From positions 2,394,215 to 2,458,214 of the forward strand of contig CAADRB010000019.1 in assembly GCA_900708905.1 (NCBI GenBank): a stretch of 64,000 nucleotides of DNA. The letters are read 5' to 3'. A model generated the notes under the pieces. That model searched no databases. It had not been told where the DNA came from and worked only from the letters and a program-made list of their open reading frames with translations. Each line of letters starts with the position of its first letter. Within the stretch, counting starts at the first letter, position 1. Below, one piece after another: positions 28,840 through 43,748 of the stretch. The DNA is from Hymenolepis diminuta. Its lineage: Eukaryota > Platyhelminthes > Cestoda > Cyclophyllidea > Hymenolepididae. The translations under genes and the position numbers were made by a program.

Positions 28840-29280
28840 GGGAATTGAGCTAATGGTATATTTCATTAGTAGCTCATCTCTATTATGTTAAAACTGCAAG
28901 ATGTTGAATATCATGTAAGATCATTCTGCCTTCTCAGTGATAGGAGGGAAAAAAGGAATTGACTTAGTAGGACCGACTCTTCCTCATTAAAATACCGGTC
29001 AATAAGCACTGCACATCGTAGATAAGCATTTGCCTCAATCTAGGGGACGAATCATGAGATTTGAAATTTGAAATACGAGCAATCAATTCAGTATATATCG
29101 TATAACCCATTTTAAAGAATCAAATGAACAACGACTCTTGGATACCATGAAGTTGCTCTCAAAAACTTTCTGATCCTCCTCGTCTTTATCATTTATATGA
29201 CTCTGCGTTAGCCGATTCTAGTTTTTTTCCACAACTAAAAATTGTAAATTTTTTTGTATTACTGTGAATAATAATATCAA
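28840..29280. repeat. Unclassified dispersed repeat R1, copy 1
   Basis: Shares ordered blocks with 46180-46570: CGGTCAATAAGC, then TTTGAAATTTGAAATAC (TTTGAATTTTGGAAC in the other), then a cytosine-rich TCCTCC block and ACAACTAAAAATTGTAAATT. Its left half also matches 38140-38300 (ATTCTGCCTTCTCAGT against ATTCTGCTTTCCCAGT). No coding capacity seen. Confidence 0.5.
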
Positions 29281-32200
29281 TTACTTAATATGTTATTATT
29301 TGTTTTATTATTATTTTATTTACGACCGCATTTGTATCGTAGGTTATTAGAACAAATTTTATTTGATTTTTGGACTCAATTTGTACAATATTTCCATAAT
29401 GGATAACTTAAGTTTTGAAAGTGACATGTCATGATTTGTCACCAGAATTACTGAGAAGAATTCTTGTCCAAAGTATCCAGTACTTATTGACTGGGTCAGT
29501 TCATTTAAGTGTCATGCTATATAATGCGACTGACAGACAAGCAATAGCACCATCCCCTTTGACGCATTCGCTTTTAATTTTTTCCACTTTTCTCGAATTG
29601 ATTACAAGCAGACAAACACAGAAGCAATTTAGGCTTTCTTTAAGATATCTAATCGCCATCTGATTATGCCAAAATTTTTGTAATATTTCTCTGATATCCT
29701 CAGAATCTTTCAATTCGTATATTTTGAACATAAAGAGGTTTAAAATAATAATTGAGATTAGTGGTTTGAATTATCAAGCGAGGCAGAATTCCAATAACTT
29801 TCACGATATTGGAAATTCTTTGCACGGTTATGGTCGACCACACGAATTGGGTTGAACAAGTCGCTGCTAGCTTAATTACTTTGAAACATGAATGGTGATT
29901 GGATAAGGCAAATTCAAAAAATTTACATTCAACTGATTTCTAGCATATATATTCATAGCGTATGAATGATAATAAGCTGAATAAATATCGTCAATTCTGT
30001 TAGAATGAGATTCACATTATTTCATAAAATCTATGATAAATTTAGTGTGGTGATTTTTTCAGAATATCAACCCAAATAGAATATTCGTTCAGATTTTAGT
30101 TTTAAAATTAAATATTTCCTACTATTTCTACAGAGATTGAGGATTTATTAATTTTCAGGCTTAAAATATACTTTTAATTAAAAATACTGAATTCGGTTGC
30201 CAAACGCTTCAATTTTCACTCATCGAACACTATGATATGGCAAATTCTTCCACATTAGAATTTGCCAAAGTGCTTGCTGGATTGGATTTCGTAACTAGCA
30301 AAATCTAATGTTACTGATGAAGAGATCTGTAGATATGACTTCAATTAAAAGTACACCTTGACATTAACACTAATCCAAATTAAAGCACATAATCATATTT
30401 TTGAATATTACCTAAAATGGACCGGTCACTTTTAAGTACACTTTGTTAAGCTTTTCTCATTCTTAGTTCGCTATAATCCTATCTTATTAAATTAGTGGAT
30501 CTATCAGAAAACTGGTAAGATAGTCTAAACTGAATGGTAATTATTTAAGAGTGGAAATAATACATATATATGTTTGCTAAATTCATATATTTTGTTTTTT
30601 CCATGCCGTCTATAATGTGATCCATGCATATTTTTCGTTAAATAGCGAAAAAACTATACACATTTCTGAAAAATTTCAGCGATTTCCTTTACTCTGCTTA
30701 TGAAATTTTTACTAAGTTATCCAAAGTCTGCGCTATGTAATGGTAATTTATTTGATTAAATAAATCTCGGTGCATCTCAGGGTGTACAAATCTCTCTCAC
30801 GATTTTTTCCTTTGGCAGGATTATTCATCACAAGATCATGCCTATTTTTACTTCGATTTCCTAATACCGCTGTTAATTTATGTATTACAAGCAGAATCAA
30901 CTGGTAAGCGAATTGCACTATATGGCTTCCTTGAAAGAAAGTAAATGTTAATAATGATTTAATTTAACTGAGGATAGTAAAGTGATCACACTGCCTAAAA
31001 ATCATCCACCGCTATTTCATTTTAGATTGAAATCATTCCATTATGGTGATCATTCTATTCGATGAGAGCAATGCACTATATCTTGAACCAATATATGTAA
31101 CTGCTGTGCCACATAACAAAGCGGATTACAATTTTATTTCAAATGTATAAACTCCTAGTGTTTTAAATTTATGACTGGAGTTAATTAAATAATCACCAAA
31201 ATATTTGGCAACCTATTATAAAATTTTTACGATAGGTATAAAATGGAATTGACGTTTTAAAACTAGTGCTAATTATTTAATAAATCTGAATTACATCCAA
31301 ATTAAAAAACTAAATGACAAATGTCGTAGTCTAAATGTTGGAGTACAGTATGACGAAATATGACAGATGAATAAAATCGACCCGGACAATAATCAATAAT
31401 ATTCCAATTACACCAATATTCTCCGTTTTAATGAATATATCCACTAAATATAACCGTATCGAATTCCAATCAATATTATATATGAAAAAAGTATGAATAT
31501 GAGCAGAAGAATAATGTAAATTTTAAATTACATTGCAAATGGACTGGTTAATTTGAAAATAAGATATTTTTCATATATTTATTTTGACTGGGTTGAATAT
31601 AGATATTTAATTTCTTTATAAATAAAAGCTGGTAGCAGGTAGGATTTGTTATCGCACTTTTAAAGACACTAAGACACTTTAATAATGGAATCATATATAT
31701 ATATATGAAAAATAAAATATTTCTGGCCTTATTTTATTAACATTTGACAGTTGTTGACATGGTCAAATTATGTGAATTTATAGCTGTAGGTAATTGGAAA
31801 TAGTCATTTCGGCTTATTTGATCGATTTAAAAAATGCACTGTAGAAATAATACAAAGGAATAATATGCTGATATATGAAAAGGCGATTATGTCAATTTGC
31901 ACGAGTCTGCTAACCAATGCCTATAAACAGTCAATAATTCCAAAAGTCCAAAATATCGTATTTCGGGTAAGGGAGAATTTTTGTTAAATCAGTATAAAGA
32001 TAGAAAATGAAAGCTTTGATGATAAGGACAGATTATTATGATTATGCGAAAGAGAGGCAAAATGATCACCCTACAGACATTAAAACCCCTAATCCTTTAA
32101 GGAGTTATTAGTAAAAAGCCCTTTTGACCCTAATCTCTTGCTTAAAGCTTATTCAACTTATGAAATTAGGTGGATTTTAATCGAAATTAAAGCTTCAAAG

Positions 32201-35200
32201 TTAGCAGCGTGGAGAGAAAATCCCATTTTCCAAATGGCCGATTTTAAATCACGCGCATTCTTGAGAGGATTTGTAAATTTATTATTAGACACATATTACC
32301 ATTTTGCTTTGCAAACAGCAACTACTACTGATAAATTTGGCTGAATCTTATTTAGTAATTGTTATTTAATTTATTATTACTTTATACATTTACTTAATAG
32401 ATTTGTAAGATTTGCGATAAATGCCTTCGATGCGTTAACTAAGATGGTAAACAAAACGTGAAATTACACTAATTACGAATAGAATATCCAAAAATTGCAA
32501 AATCTAATCTCGTCTATTTCAAATATTTGATTAGAATGCTGTCATGATTTACATATTTTCAATACGCTCTTGGTGTTAGGTGTTCCGGATTTAAACTTCG
32601 TTGATTACAGAATGAAATGATTGTTTCGAGAATGCCCATTAAATACAACAGTTGTTTTAGTTACAATTCAAGGTCATGCGCTTTTTTTGATATGCATGAA
32701 TTGTTCTCTCAAAAAAATGACAAATTCTTGAACTTAAATCAAATTCAACTCAGGTCGCGATAGTAGCAGTTTTTAAAGAGATTTCTTGAATAAGTTAGAA
32801 AACATCTATTGTAAGTTGAATCAACCACTTGGCCGCATAAAAAATTAAATCGATCTTTCTCATTCTTCTGTTAATCTATGAATCTATTTTTAATATAGCG
32901 CGTGGCAGTGGGAGTCTTTTACAGGTTTTAATCATGGGATGGCACTCGTTAACTCGAAATATTTAAATAGTCCAATAAAAGATAGAATAGTCGGCGAAGG
33001 AGGGCCAGATACTTGTATACAATGAATTCAGGATGTCAGAATTTGTACCTCACTTAAATTATAAAGTACCGAGTTTCCACTTTCACATAAAAGATATAAT
33101 TCACTTTGCAAGATCTAAATGTTCCAAGGTTTAATTTTTATGCTCCCTGGGTTTCTGAGTGAGACCACGTCCGTGATATTTAGAGTTTGCCGATCAATTT
33201 GCATAACTGAACGATTGGTCTATCCTTCTTTTATAACATCAACTGCCGTTGCACATTTAAAGGGTTAAACCTCTTGATGATTGTACTTAAATACTTATGT
33301 GTGTTCCAATTCAATATACTTTTGCATGTTATTTTGCAGTACAATGCATACCTGCGGCAATTTAATTAACTATTGCTTTATTCCGTTTTCTGTCATATGT
33401 CCAATAGTTATGTTAGAGGATAATTACTCTGTCTGGGAGTTCCAATTGCTAGACATAGTGTCGCTGATTCATTATTTTAAGGGGTATATTTTACATGACC
33501 TATCAACTCATTATGCCTCACTATCCTACTTTTGGACCAATAAATAACTTAAATACAAAAATATGACAGTGAAAAAGAGTTAGTCTAACAATACTAATAA
33601 GATAGAAACTTAGAAACTTTATTTCTGCCGGCCGTTTGTACTTCTTTAAAATAATTAGTTTAATGTCCGGCAATTGGAGAGAGGAATATAATAGCTTAAG
33701 GTGATCTATTATTTTTCGTTTAGTATTGGTTTGTTATTTGAGCCTTTGAGAAAATGAGCTTTGAAGGCAATTTGTAAAAATTCAGAAAATAAAAATATCT
33801 CACTTTTCTAGTTTTAATCGAACTGGATGCAGTGGCTTCAAGTTGGGTCATTGGCATTCATTCTACAGATGAAAAAAGATCATTATTTATCAAGAATAAA
33901 AGTTAATTCCATTATGACCTGAGGAATGTAAGGAATTGCTTGTCAGACAAATTCCGTGGTTTTGCCATCTGGACATCATAAATTTTTCCATCTGTCATTG
34001 ATAAACATATTTCATAGAACCCAAGTTTGTAAAAGGAAAGAATATAAGGCATATTAGACATATCATTGGCTGTTAAATTATAAATCAATGTTTTATACAA
34101 AAAAATTTGGTCGAAGCTCTGAAGTTTTAAATTAACATGGGTAGGGTTGGTCGGAGATATGATCGGTGAAGTTTGGTGACCATTAAACTACTTATTCACG
34201 AGTATTCTTTTCAATAAACATATTTCATTATGAGACCAGAGAAATGACACAGATCCAACAATAATAAAAAATTTAGGTGTGACATGGCATTTGTCTGTGG
34301 TTTCATTTATAGATATGTATATATTATGACACTTCGTCAAACATGCTCAAAACTAAGTATTCTCAGAGTTAGAATGAATAGCGGTGGTTAGAGACTTCAT
34401 CTGAAAAATTTGGTACTTGCTCATTATTAACATATACAACAAAATAACAATAATTTTTTGCTAATATACTTAGTTCATTATTAAACTGATAGGAATATAT
34501 TGTTTGAAAATAACTGTCCTAGAAGTGATGGAACGTATTTCCACCTTTATTAGTGAAGAACACAGATTTTTTGTAGTAAAATTTTTGCACCTTTAATAAA
34601 TCCAAAATTTCAAGTGCTTTTAAATTCTTTTTTTTCACAAATACTCGAAAAGTGCGTGATAAATGTTTGCCTGAAAGAATGGAAAACTCACTGGAAGAAG
34701 CAACGCCCTTTTCCATAGTAAGTTCTGAAAATACTGAAAATCGTTAATGACATTTCTGCAAACCAAAATATTCAACAATAAATAAAATGATTCATCCTTT
34801 TATAATATCCTATTATAAATAGAAAAAAATTATAAAAATAACTGATTTGTTATTTTTTAAAATATTGTTTATCTTTACAATTATTCATATTAAAATATGA
34901 TTTGAACATGGATATTTATATGTATTAGATTTGCTGAATAGAGGAGAATATTCAGCATAAAGATTTCTCAGAAGCTTTGGCTGTGATTGATATCTTTTAC
35001 CCTTATACGCTTTGATGTTTTAAAAATTAATTCCGAATGAAAATTAACTTTCAGCGTGACTGAGAACAAAGAACAGTGGACTTATTTTGCATAAAAGAGA
35101 ATTTATAATCCATATCTATTTGCATTGTCGAATACGTCAAAAATAGTTTCAAAATGTTTAATAGCAGGTGAAAATGTGCATTTCAAATTACACAATATTT

Positions 35201-38139
35201 ACATGTCTTGTTTCTCATGGCACAACTTTTGAACATCTTATAATCAGAATTTTTTCTTGAAGACTCCGTTTTGCGATGATTTGATAAATTATTTGATTTA
35301 ATTATAATGCATTATTTTTGCAACTCTTTAATGCTATTTATTTACTTTTAAGTAAATCTGAATTATTATTGACTCATGCAAAAGGTCATTAATGAATTTG
35401 AATGTTAGGTACTAAAATTTTATCATTAATATATAAGAATGGGAATTATTCTCTTAGTGGGTACTTGACAACTCAATGCTACCATAATTTAAACGAAGTA
35501 AAACTTATACTTAACTATTTGCTTCTTCTTGACAGCCGTTTCATAACTTATTGGGCTGGTTTGCTATTTCCTTTACTTTGGTGCTTTTCTTTGAGTAAAA
35601 CCTATTGAATATTTTTGCTTTGTCATGGAAAATAACAATGCTCTCACATAATTTTATAAATCTATATGCAATAAAAGGTTAATTTTATTTAAGTTATTAT
35701 TTTGTTAATAGTTCAAACATTTAGCAAATTTACGTCGTACATTCTTAAAATGTCTCCTTTTGAGTATTAACCTTGACTAAATATAGTAGCCTGAAATATG
35801 CTGGACTTTTCTCTACTGTCTGCAGTGATCGCTAATTCAGCTCCCTTGAGATGCACTATCTCTCTTGGTATCTTGCCATTTCCGTTATTGTGCTATCTTT
35901 TTGCCATTGATGCATAATTTACTTAAGCAAATTGCATTTACTCTAAGTGAATTTACATCGCAAAACAAAGCAAATTTCGGTCAATAAGAACGAAAAACAC
36001 AGGCCAGTTATGACAGTACCTAAGGCAAATATAGTTATTTAGAAAAGTGTGCATTTTACGGAATTACGTTCTAAAATATCAAATGTTACCACATTAATCT
36101 TTTCAAGATCAATATAATGTTGTTAGTTGGATAAGTTATGTCGTCTCACGCCATGAAAAAATAATGAATACGAGTTGGTTTGAGTTTCAAGGACTATAAT
36201 TTTTATGAGGGTTGATGGGCCTAGCTAGTAAGGCTTGGTAAATCTAAGAATATACCTTAAGCTCTAGAAAAGAGGGAAGAAGGTATGTAGTCCAACTTCG
36301 GACACGTTACTTAGAGAATACCCGGTTTATTTACTATAGCATTAAGGATCTTTATTTACGAAGGATGAGGACACTGAAATAGTGATTATACGATAAATCA
36401 CCAGTCCAGAGCTTCGAGAATTCTAGATTTTAGGTCTTATTTTACCATTCTTGAACTTCTTCCGTAATTCAAGCGCCTGAATGATTTCTTTCATAGTGAT
36501 AAAACGGTTCATTTTAAATATTTTGTAGCGTAAAAATTCCAAATATTTGTTATTGGGAGAGGTAAACTTACAGTAAATAATGAGTATTATCTGGACAAAG
36601 TTGCAAGAAGGCAAAAACTGATTTATAAATGATAACAATTTCTTATGAAACTTTGTTAAAAATTTGCAGTAAATTACATTAATGTAGGGAAGAAATATCT
36701 ATCATGATTATAAAAGATTTGAACGCCCAAGAAATTTGAATCAAATTGTTTCAATTACGTTGCTTTTAAACTGTCAAATTTATCAGGCTTATTAATATTA
36801 CAGGTATTTGAGAAGAAACATAAGGTTTTACTTAAATATCCGGCAAATATAACGACTATTCCATAAACCATAATCAATTTTTTATTAAGTCTTCATTAAG
36901 ATTTCAAATACTGGAAGTTATTATTGTTAAAATATTGTTTAATTCATTTTTACTGATTCACCTAACCCTAATCTGATAACGATAGTAAGAAATTTCCAGT
37001 AGTCAGCGCATACACATTCTTAAGTTTTTCTAATATATAAAACAGGTACACGTGTTAAATTTGTTGGGATCGGAACTGTAGTATGATAGAGTAGTGTAAA
37101 GTAGTGTCAAGAAAGCACAATTTTCCTATAAAATTTTGGGGGAATTTCCGATATGTACAAGATAAACAAAGGCATATATTTGGATTCCTTCAAAATCGTC
37201 TTAAATTTAAAATAATGTGAAGACCAAGCATTTATTTTATAAAAAAATTGAAAACAAAAAATATAACGCTCACAAAATTTGACTTTTAGAACCTAATGGA
37301 TAAGTCAACGTAAGTCTTCAAAAAAAGATTAGGATGAAATTCGATGCTTAATTTTCAAATAATTTTCCATTTGATAGTACCACTAAAATGAATCAAATAT
37401 TTTAAATATTACTCTGAATTGTTAAAATAACAAACAAGACCTTAGTAAGAGAACTTTATTAACTGCATATCCACTTGTTGTTGACTAAAGCACAATATTT
37501 AACAAATTATGATCGTGGAAAAACAGTTAAACAAAGGAAGTAGTAAACTCATTCAGTAAAAGGTGTATGAAGGAATTAAGTAGACAATTCAGAGTCCTGC
37601 TCAGTTTGAAATCTGAAATAATTAGGGTTTTCTTCCTTTTACTTATTGAACCATGCATAAAAGTTCCAACTTTCACATTTTAGATAGGGACCACCAAATT
37701 ATTTCAATTATTTTCCTAGTTCAAACAAGCTTATGAAACTTAAAAATATGTATAAACATGCATATTCAAAGCTTTAAAGGATTAAATATGCTATTAATTA
37801 TATTATTTAAGAAGAAATAATCTTATGAAACCAATCAGTATTTGGTTTGGCCCAACTGATCCCGACCTAAATTCTTATTAACTTTTTAAATTCTGTTTAT
37901 GCATCCTTCTCTAACACAATTTCCCTATTTGTGTGTTTATTTTGTGTTATCCTGAATGTCTGTACTTTTTACGATTTATATTTCATAAGTAAAATTAGTC
38001 ACATACTGTTCATGCGTCTCTTCCGTGACTTTCAACCCTCTACTAGTACCACTGAAATAATGTCAATTTGCTGTAAGTGTAAGTCATATTTAAAATTTAG
38101 TGATTTGAAAAGCTCATACTTGAAATCAAAAATTTAGTT
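29281..38139. other. AT-rich intergenic DNA
   Basis: No gene recognised. ORFs at 29415-29663 (and its reverse), 32138-32344, 33281-33547, 35402-35608 and 36423-36638 have intergenic-like composition and no motifs. A TA run lies at 31692-31706. Confidence 0.5.
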
Positions 38140-38300
38140 ATCTCAGCTGTGCTACGTTACGATTATGCAAGGTAATAAATAATATGTAAGTAAATTCTGC
38201 TTTCCCAGTCTATGGAAGAAAATATGGATTGAATTGGGGACCGTCATAATTTAAATGCTGATTATTTGGCACCGCATGTCGTAGGAATAATCTCACCCAT
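38140..38300. repeat. Dispersed repeat R1, partial copy 2
   Basis: GCTGTGCTACGTTACGATTATG matches GCTTTGCTACGTAAAGATCATG at 46.2 kb, and the following block matches 28.9 kb (…ATTCTGCTTTCCCAGT … GGGGACCGTCAT). Confidence 0.4.
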
Positions 38301-41300
38301 GGACCTGCTAGTCTGATAATGAAGACTGATTAATACGACATTCTAAATAAACTATTTCCGGGAAAATATAGATAAATCAGTGCTCCCGAACTCAAACAAA
38401 ATAAGATTTCTAATGTCCTGTCTTCAATGCCCGTTTATTGTCAACCTCTTTCTTGGTTTCCTGTCTTGTAAAAATAGTTCGTATTTCCACTTATTTATAT
38501 GGAATATTTGGGTGACACACTTTCAGGTAAATTTTCAGCTATTTCCTTTTCCCCTAATTCATAATTTTATGTTTGCCAGTTGGCAGACCATCTCTGGATT
38601 TGTGGTGATCAATCTACCATTGCCTTTTCATCCCATTTTCACTTGCAAAGAGTCGGTAATACCGAAAATCCAAGATCATCATTTCTCTTTTCATACACCT
38701 TTCAGTTGTGGTTGATGCTAAATAATGAGAGGAATAAAATTCTACAAGGAATTTATGATCCTTTAATTGAAGTTGCCTTAAACCACTGTTTGTGTATAGA
38801 TTGAGATAGGATTTTAGTAGCTCTTTTGTTGGCATCTCATTCTCCCTATGACGATTTGTCCAGAGAAGATTCGGTCACTATAATTCACTTAGAGTCCTAA
38901 GGAAGGCGTTCAAAATTTGAACTGTTGAACATTAGAGTATGACAAAATAACTCATGCCAATTAAGTGAGAGATGGATAATCCGATTTAATGAACCTAGAC
39001 ATCTGTTTTACTATGTCTTCATTCTATGTATCTACTTGGTAGGACTATTTTATATTTTCCTTTTGATAAGATCAACAATTAGTTTCGCACAGAACAGCAT
39101 ATCTGCTAAAAAGCAGATGATACCCTGAAGAATTTTATTTTATAGATTTTGAATATTTTTATAGTACAGAATATTATGATGTACATCAAGTTTATACAGT
39201 GCCACAATCAAAGTGTTAAAAAAACATATGAAAAACTTACGTATTCTGGTCCAAATTCTCTAATCAAATATTCATTGCTCAAAGTAGGACAGAAGAACTT
39301 CAGCACTAGTAGCCGGGAGGTCGTTTCTGTTTAAAAGGTTATTACGCTGTAATATGTTTCTCACATAGCTCAAGAATTAATACTTTGAACGAGATTCAAT
39401 AACATATCAAATATTTACTCTAACCAATGCCTTTGCTAATCTCATCTGCTTGCTCAGGCTGTAAGCGGACACAAATAAAGTAAAGTCGTATGACCAATCA
39501 TTTAATTAAATCAACCGATCGATGACCTCTGAATGTCGTGAACGTGGACTCAAAAACCAACTTATGAAAATTAAAGCATTCGAAATATTCGAAAGTCAAA
39601 CTAGAGGTATTTTCACCTTTACTACACTACATATTCTCATCCGACCTTCCTAGTTTATTTTTTTAATAGACTAGCTTGCTATTACATATATTCGTTAAAT
39701 AAAACCAACTGTCTGAAGAATAAAATTCATAACTGATTTTTGTACGTTACCATGGTTGACAATGTATAATGATAAGATTCATTCCCAAATAACACGATTT
39801 TTAATGCCTCATCTTGCGAGAGACCGATGATAGTCAGTTAAAAAATATATAGTGTTAAAAGGGCACTTTTACGCTATTCAAATTTTCTCCCCTAAAAGTG
39901 AGTTTATTTGAGAACTTGGCACCCACTGCGAACTAATCTTGGCAACGATATTATAAGTCGCTTAAATTTACTACTATATCCTTTTTGTCATCATTGCACG
40001 CAATAAAATTTGCAGGCAGTTATTTAAAACCGTTGTTTCTAACAAAAATAACTGCTTTCCAATGGAAATTTTAGCCCAAATAAAAATAGTGCAAACCTTA
40101 AAATGACAGTAATTTTAAAAGCTGCATTTGTTCAATACTTTTGAAAGCAAATACGATATATCAATGCCCTTTGAGCATGAACGAAATGAGCATTACAATA
40201 AATCAGTGCAAACTATTTTGAATTGATCCCTAAGGCAAAACATGGAAGTTAAAACTGTACGGATTCGTAAAACGAATGAGAAATATTGCTAAGAAACTGA
40301 ATAAAAAAATATAGAATGTTCTGAATTGCTACACAAGGCGATCAATAATCCTTACTTTCTTTAGTTTGCAAACTGAAAACTCGGGATAATTCAAGGCCAT
40401 CCCAGTGTCAATCTCAGCCCCAATATACTTTTACTTTTGGAGTCCAAAGAGCGACTGAATGTATCCACTTAGTAAGTACTGGAGTAGGACTGTTGTTTAA
40501 AACTTATTTCCTTTAGGATATTAATTGACCGACCTAGGTTGAAATCAACCATTAAACACAATATCATAGATAGAACGGTTCGCGTGTTCATTGTCAACTG
40601 CTAGTGCATGGTATCAGTAGTAAATTAATAAAAAGAATGTGAGGTTGGTAGCTCAAGGTTCTGTTTTTATGAATGTAGAACCGTTAAGGCCTTGCAAATG
40701 ACGGAAGGGATTGCAAACTAATGAAATGTAGTCACAAGATTAAACCGTAAAATGATGCGTTTTTTAAAAAAATTAGCAACCCATATATGAAAAAGAGCTA
40801 CATGATAAGAAAATTTAATTCAGAACCCTATTCACAGAAAGTAGCAAAATCGTAGCCATAATTTCATGGACATAAACTAATTCTATCGTCTCTTGTATAA
40901 TTTTTGAGTGTTCACTTACTTTTTGCATTTCTGCTATTCCTATTCATACCGATAATGAATAGGAATAGAAATAAAACATTACTATGAACAGTAATACAAA
41001 AAATTCTTAACTCTGAGAAGCAAGTGAAATAGCTCAACGGAAAGTACAACTAATTATAAAGTGGAGGTGATCAAAAGATGCTTAGACCTACGTCAAAGTA
41101 TCAAAGAGTCTTCCCTCATTTGGATCCTGGAATAGGGTTGTATAATATTTACTAAATAAGCAAGTTACATAACATAATCCAAATGTCATGACTCATCATT
41201 CGGATTGCAAAAAATTCTTTTCTACGACTTCAAGTGGTTATTAACCGGTTGGATGATTATTATGGTCGGCTTTGCCGCATCAACTCATTTGTCCATTTAT

Positions 41301-43748
41301 GTAATAGTTAGTGAATACCTTTACACAATTAAGATAAAAATTGAAATTATTAAATATAAACTCAAAAGTTAAAGGCAAGAGGATATTATTTCTGATGAAT
41401 TAAAATATTTTTATGATCTACAAGCCAATATCCCAATCGGAGGGAGATAAAACAAGTTCTCGTTATTACAGTTCAACAGAAACTAAGTACAGTTTATTGG
41501 GCCAGGTAAACAGTTTAGGGGATAAGCGTTATTTTTAATAATAATGGGAAGGGAATATAAGTATTAATTTCGTCGAGAAGTAATATTTAACAATCTTACA
41601 TAAAAATAATTTCCACATGGAACTTCTTCGTGTTCACTTGAAGTCCTTCAGTTGGTTCTGTATTTATTTACTGCTGTCTAAACCGTGTACAAAAGAGTAT
41701 TCAAATGATTAATGCAGATTCAGTCCAATTCTTTATATTAGTAATTCAATCGGAAACTTCCCATCAAGCTTTGGATGAAGAGTAGTCCAGACGTTCATGA
41801 GAAAATTTCAGTTTTTCTGCCATTACTTCCTTCCCTTCTTCATAGGACCAGTCCTCTTCCATTTAGTAATTGCAATCACTTTTAATTATACAGGAAGATC
41901 TCCATTCTTTGCCTTCTTTACAATCTTCACTTTCCATTCAGATTCTCATCCATTGACTATTACAGAAACTAGGTTAGAATACTGCTTCCTATTTTTCCCC
42001 TTCTTTCCGTTCGTTTTTGTAACATGTTCGTGGAGATTCTTGTGCGAATTTTGGTTCCCTTTCATATTCTTCTTCGAGCTGGCCATCGGTTCTGTCATCA
42101 GACCGACCGTTGGTTCGACTTTCTGGGTGACGTTCTTCTTTAATCTTACAAGCATAATATAACCCACCTGATCAGAAGGTAGGTAGTTGTAACTCCGACA
42201 ATAAAGCTACTGTAATGCTGTACCAAATTAGTTTTGATATCCCCTCATAGAACTAATGGCCTTATTAAGAATAAAATAGTTACAAAAGCCTTTTTTGAAT
42301 AAGACAGTTTGACATGACCACGTTGGTTTTCGACAGTTAGGACTGACTAAGAGGGAGAAAGGAAAACGGCGCCTGTACTGAGCAGAGATGATTCGAGTTG
42401 TGATAGAGAGGCGGAATACGATTTGCTTTTAGAGGCTGACTGGCTCTACCCTGTGTAAGTCATTGTGTGATTGTGAGATGAGTGATCAATAAAAAATCAC
42501 CAACTGACAATTAGCAGGAGATCGAATAGACCTATGGGGTCGAGTTTGCAGGTATTACGATTTTTTCAGAAGATACACTCTGACAGATTGATATAAACTT
42601 TTTAATATGGCACTTCCTAAGGTGAGTGAAGATGATATTGGTTGTTTTTTTTGCTATAGAACCAGAGATTTCATGTAAAGTTTGATCAACGATTATCATT
42701 TAGACCTCCTTAGTTGAAGATACTAAATAGCGTTCTGTTTAGCTACAGAATTTGTACTAGATGCTATTTTGTAAGATCAAAAGTTTGCATTCCTTTGTAC
42801 TTTTCAATCCTGCGTGTGATAAATCATTTCCAAAAGACTAATAGCAGAAGAAAGTGTACACCCAGAACTGCGCTTGTTTAATGTGATCTGGTTGTGGCGC
42901 TACTCTTATTCAACAAGAAATAGTTTCCAATTCTATTAAAAATCAAATATTAAATAAGTGTTAATTTTTTTTAGTTGTTTTAAACGAAAATAATAAGATA
43001 AGGAGAATTTAATAATTAGATTAATGAGGCTGGTAACTAACTGGGTTATTGGAATTTGAATTTTGAGCGTATTCATTATTTGAATATTTCTAGATATTTA
43101 ATATCGTTTTCGGGTGCATATTAAGGTTATTAAATTCTCAATATTCTTTAAAATTTGTTTCTCTGAAAGATCTCATGAGATAAACATCAATCTCGGTCCC
43201 TCAATAGATGAGGTCTTAACAAGCACTATCTTTTCTAAGTCGTTGGAAGCCGATAAAATAAAATCTAAAGCTACAGTGTTTATGTTTGTCTATAGAAGAA
43301 TAAATTCTTTAGGTTGTCTAAACCGCCTGTCATCCTCATCAAAATGTAGGTTCATACTGCTCCTAACAGCTTGACAGTTATTCGGGAGATGAACTTGTTT
43401 CTTAATGAATTCTTTGTTTAGTGTCTTGGAGTAACGGCGTTCTGTCTTATGTCTCTCCAAGTCCGGATTATTTGCAGCCTAGCGATGTCTGGTAGGCAGA
43501 TAGACTAAAACTACCAAAAATTGGCCTTAAAAAATTAAAATTATGTGATAGGACCATATATTGCGAAAATAAGACCAAAAACTTATAAAAGAGAACATTT
43601 TAAGACAGTGGAGTTCATTTTATTCAGAAAACAATAATAGCATTTAGTAAGGAATTCTGAAAATCGGGACCTCAGCTTCATATTTCTTATTGGTTTTTCT
43701 TATTCTAAAGAGTATTAAGATCCTATAGAAAGGTAGTATATCAATATA
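38301..43748. other. AT-rich intergenic DNA with a purine-rich minus-strand block
   Basis: Contains repeat R2 copy 1. At 41790-42170 the minus strand is strongly purine-rich and its frames are Lys/Glu-rich with several stops; the 121-codon plus-strand ORF there (41797-42162) is a hydrophobic shadow. The 38380-38715 ORF is not recognisable. Confidence 0.45.
40990..41160. repeat. Unclassified dispersed repeat R2, copy 1
   Basis: Matches 54350-54510 in order: ATAAAGTGGAGGTGATCAAA, GTATCAAAGAGTCTT, CATTTGGATCCTGGAATAG, GTATAATATTTAC. No reading frame or terminal repeat seen. Confidence 0.5.

Noticed and set aside
41797..42162. 121-codon hydrophobic plus-strand ORF resembling a membrane protein
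   Set aside because: Phe/Pro-rich translation is the complement of a purine-rich strand; no regular membrane-segment spacing or family motif.
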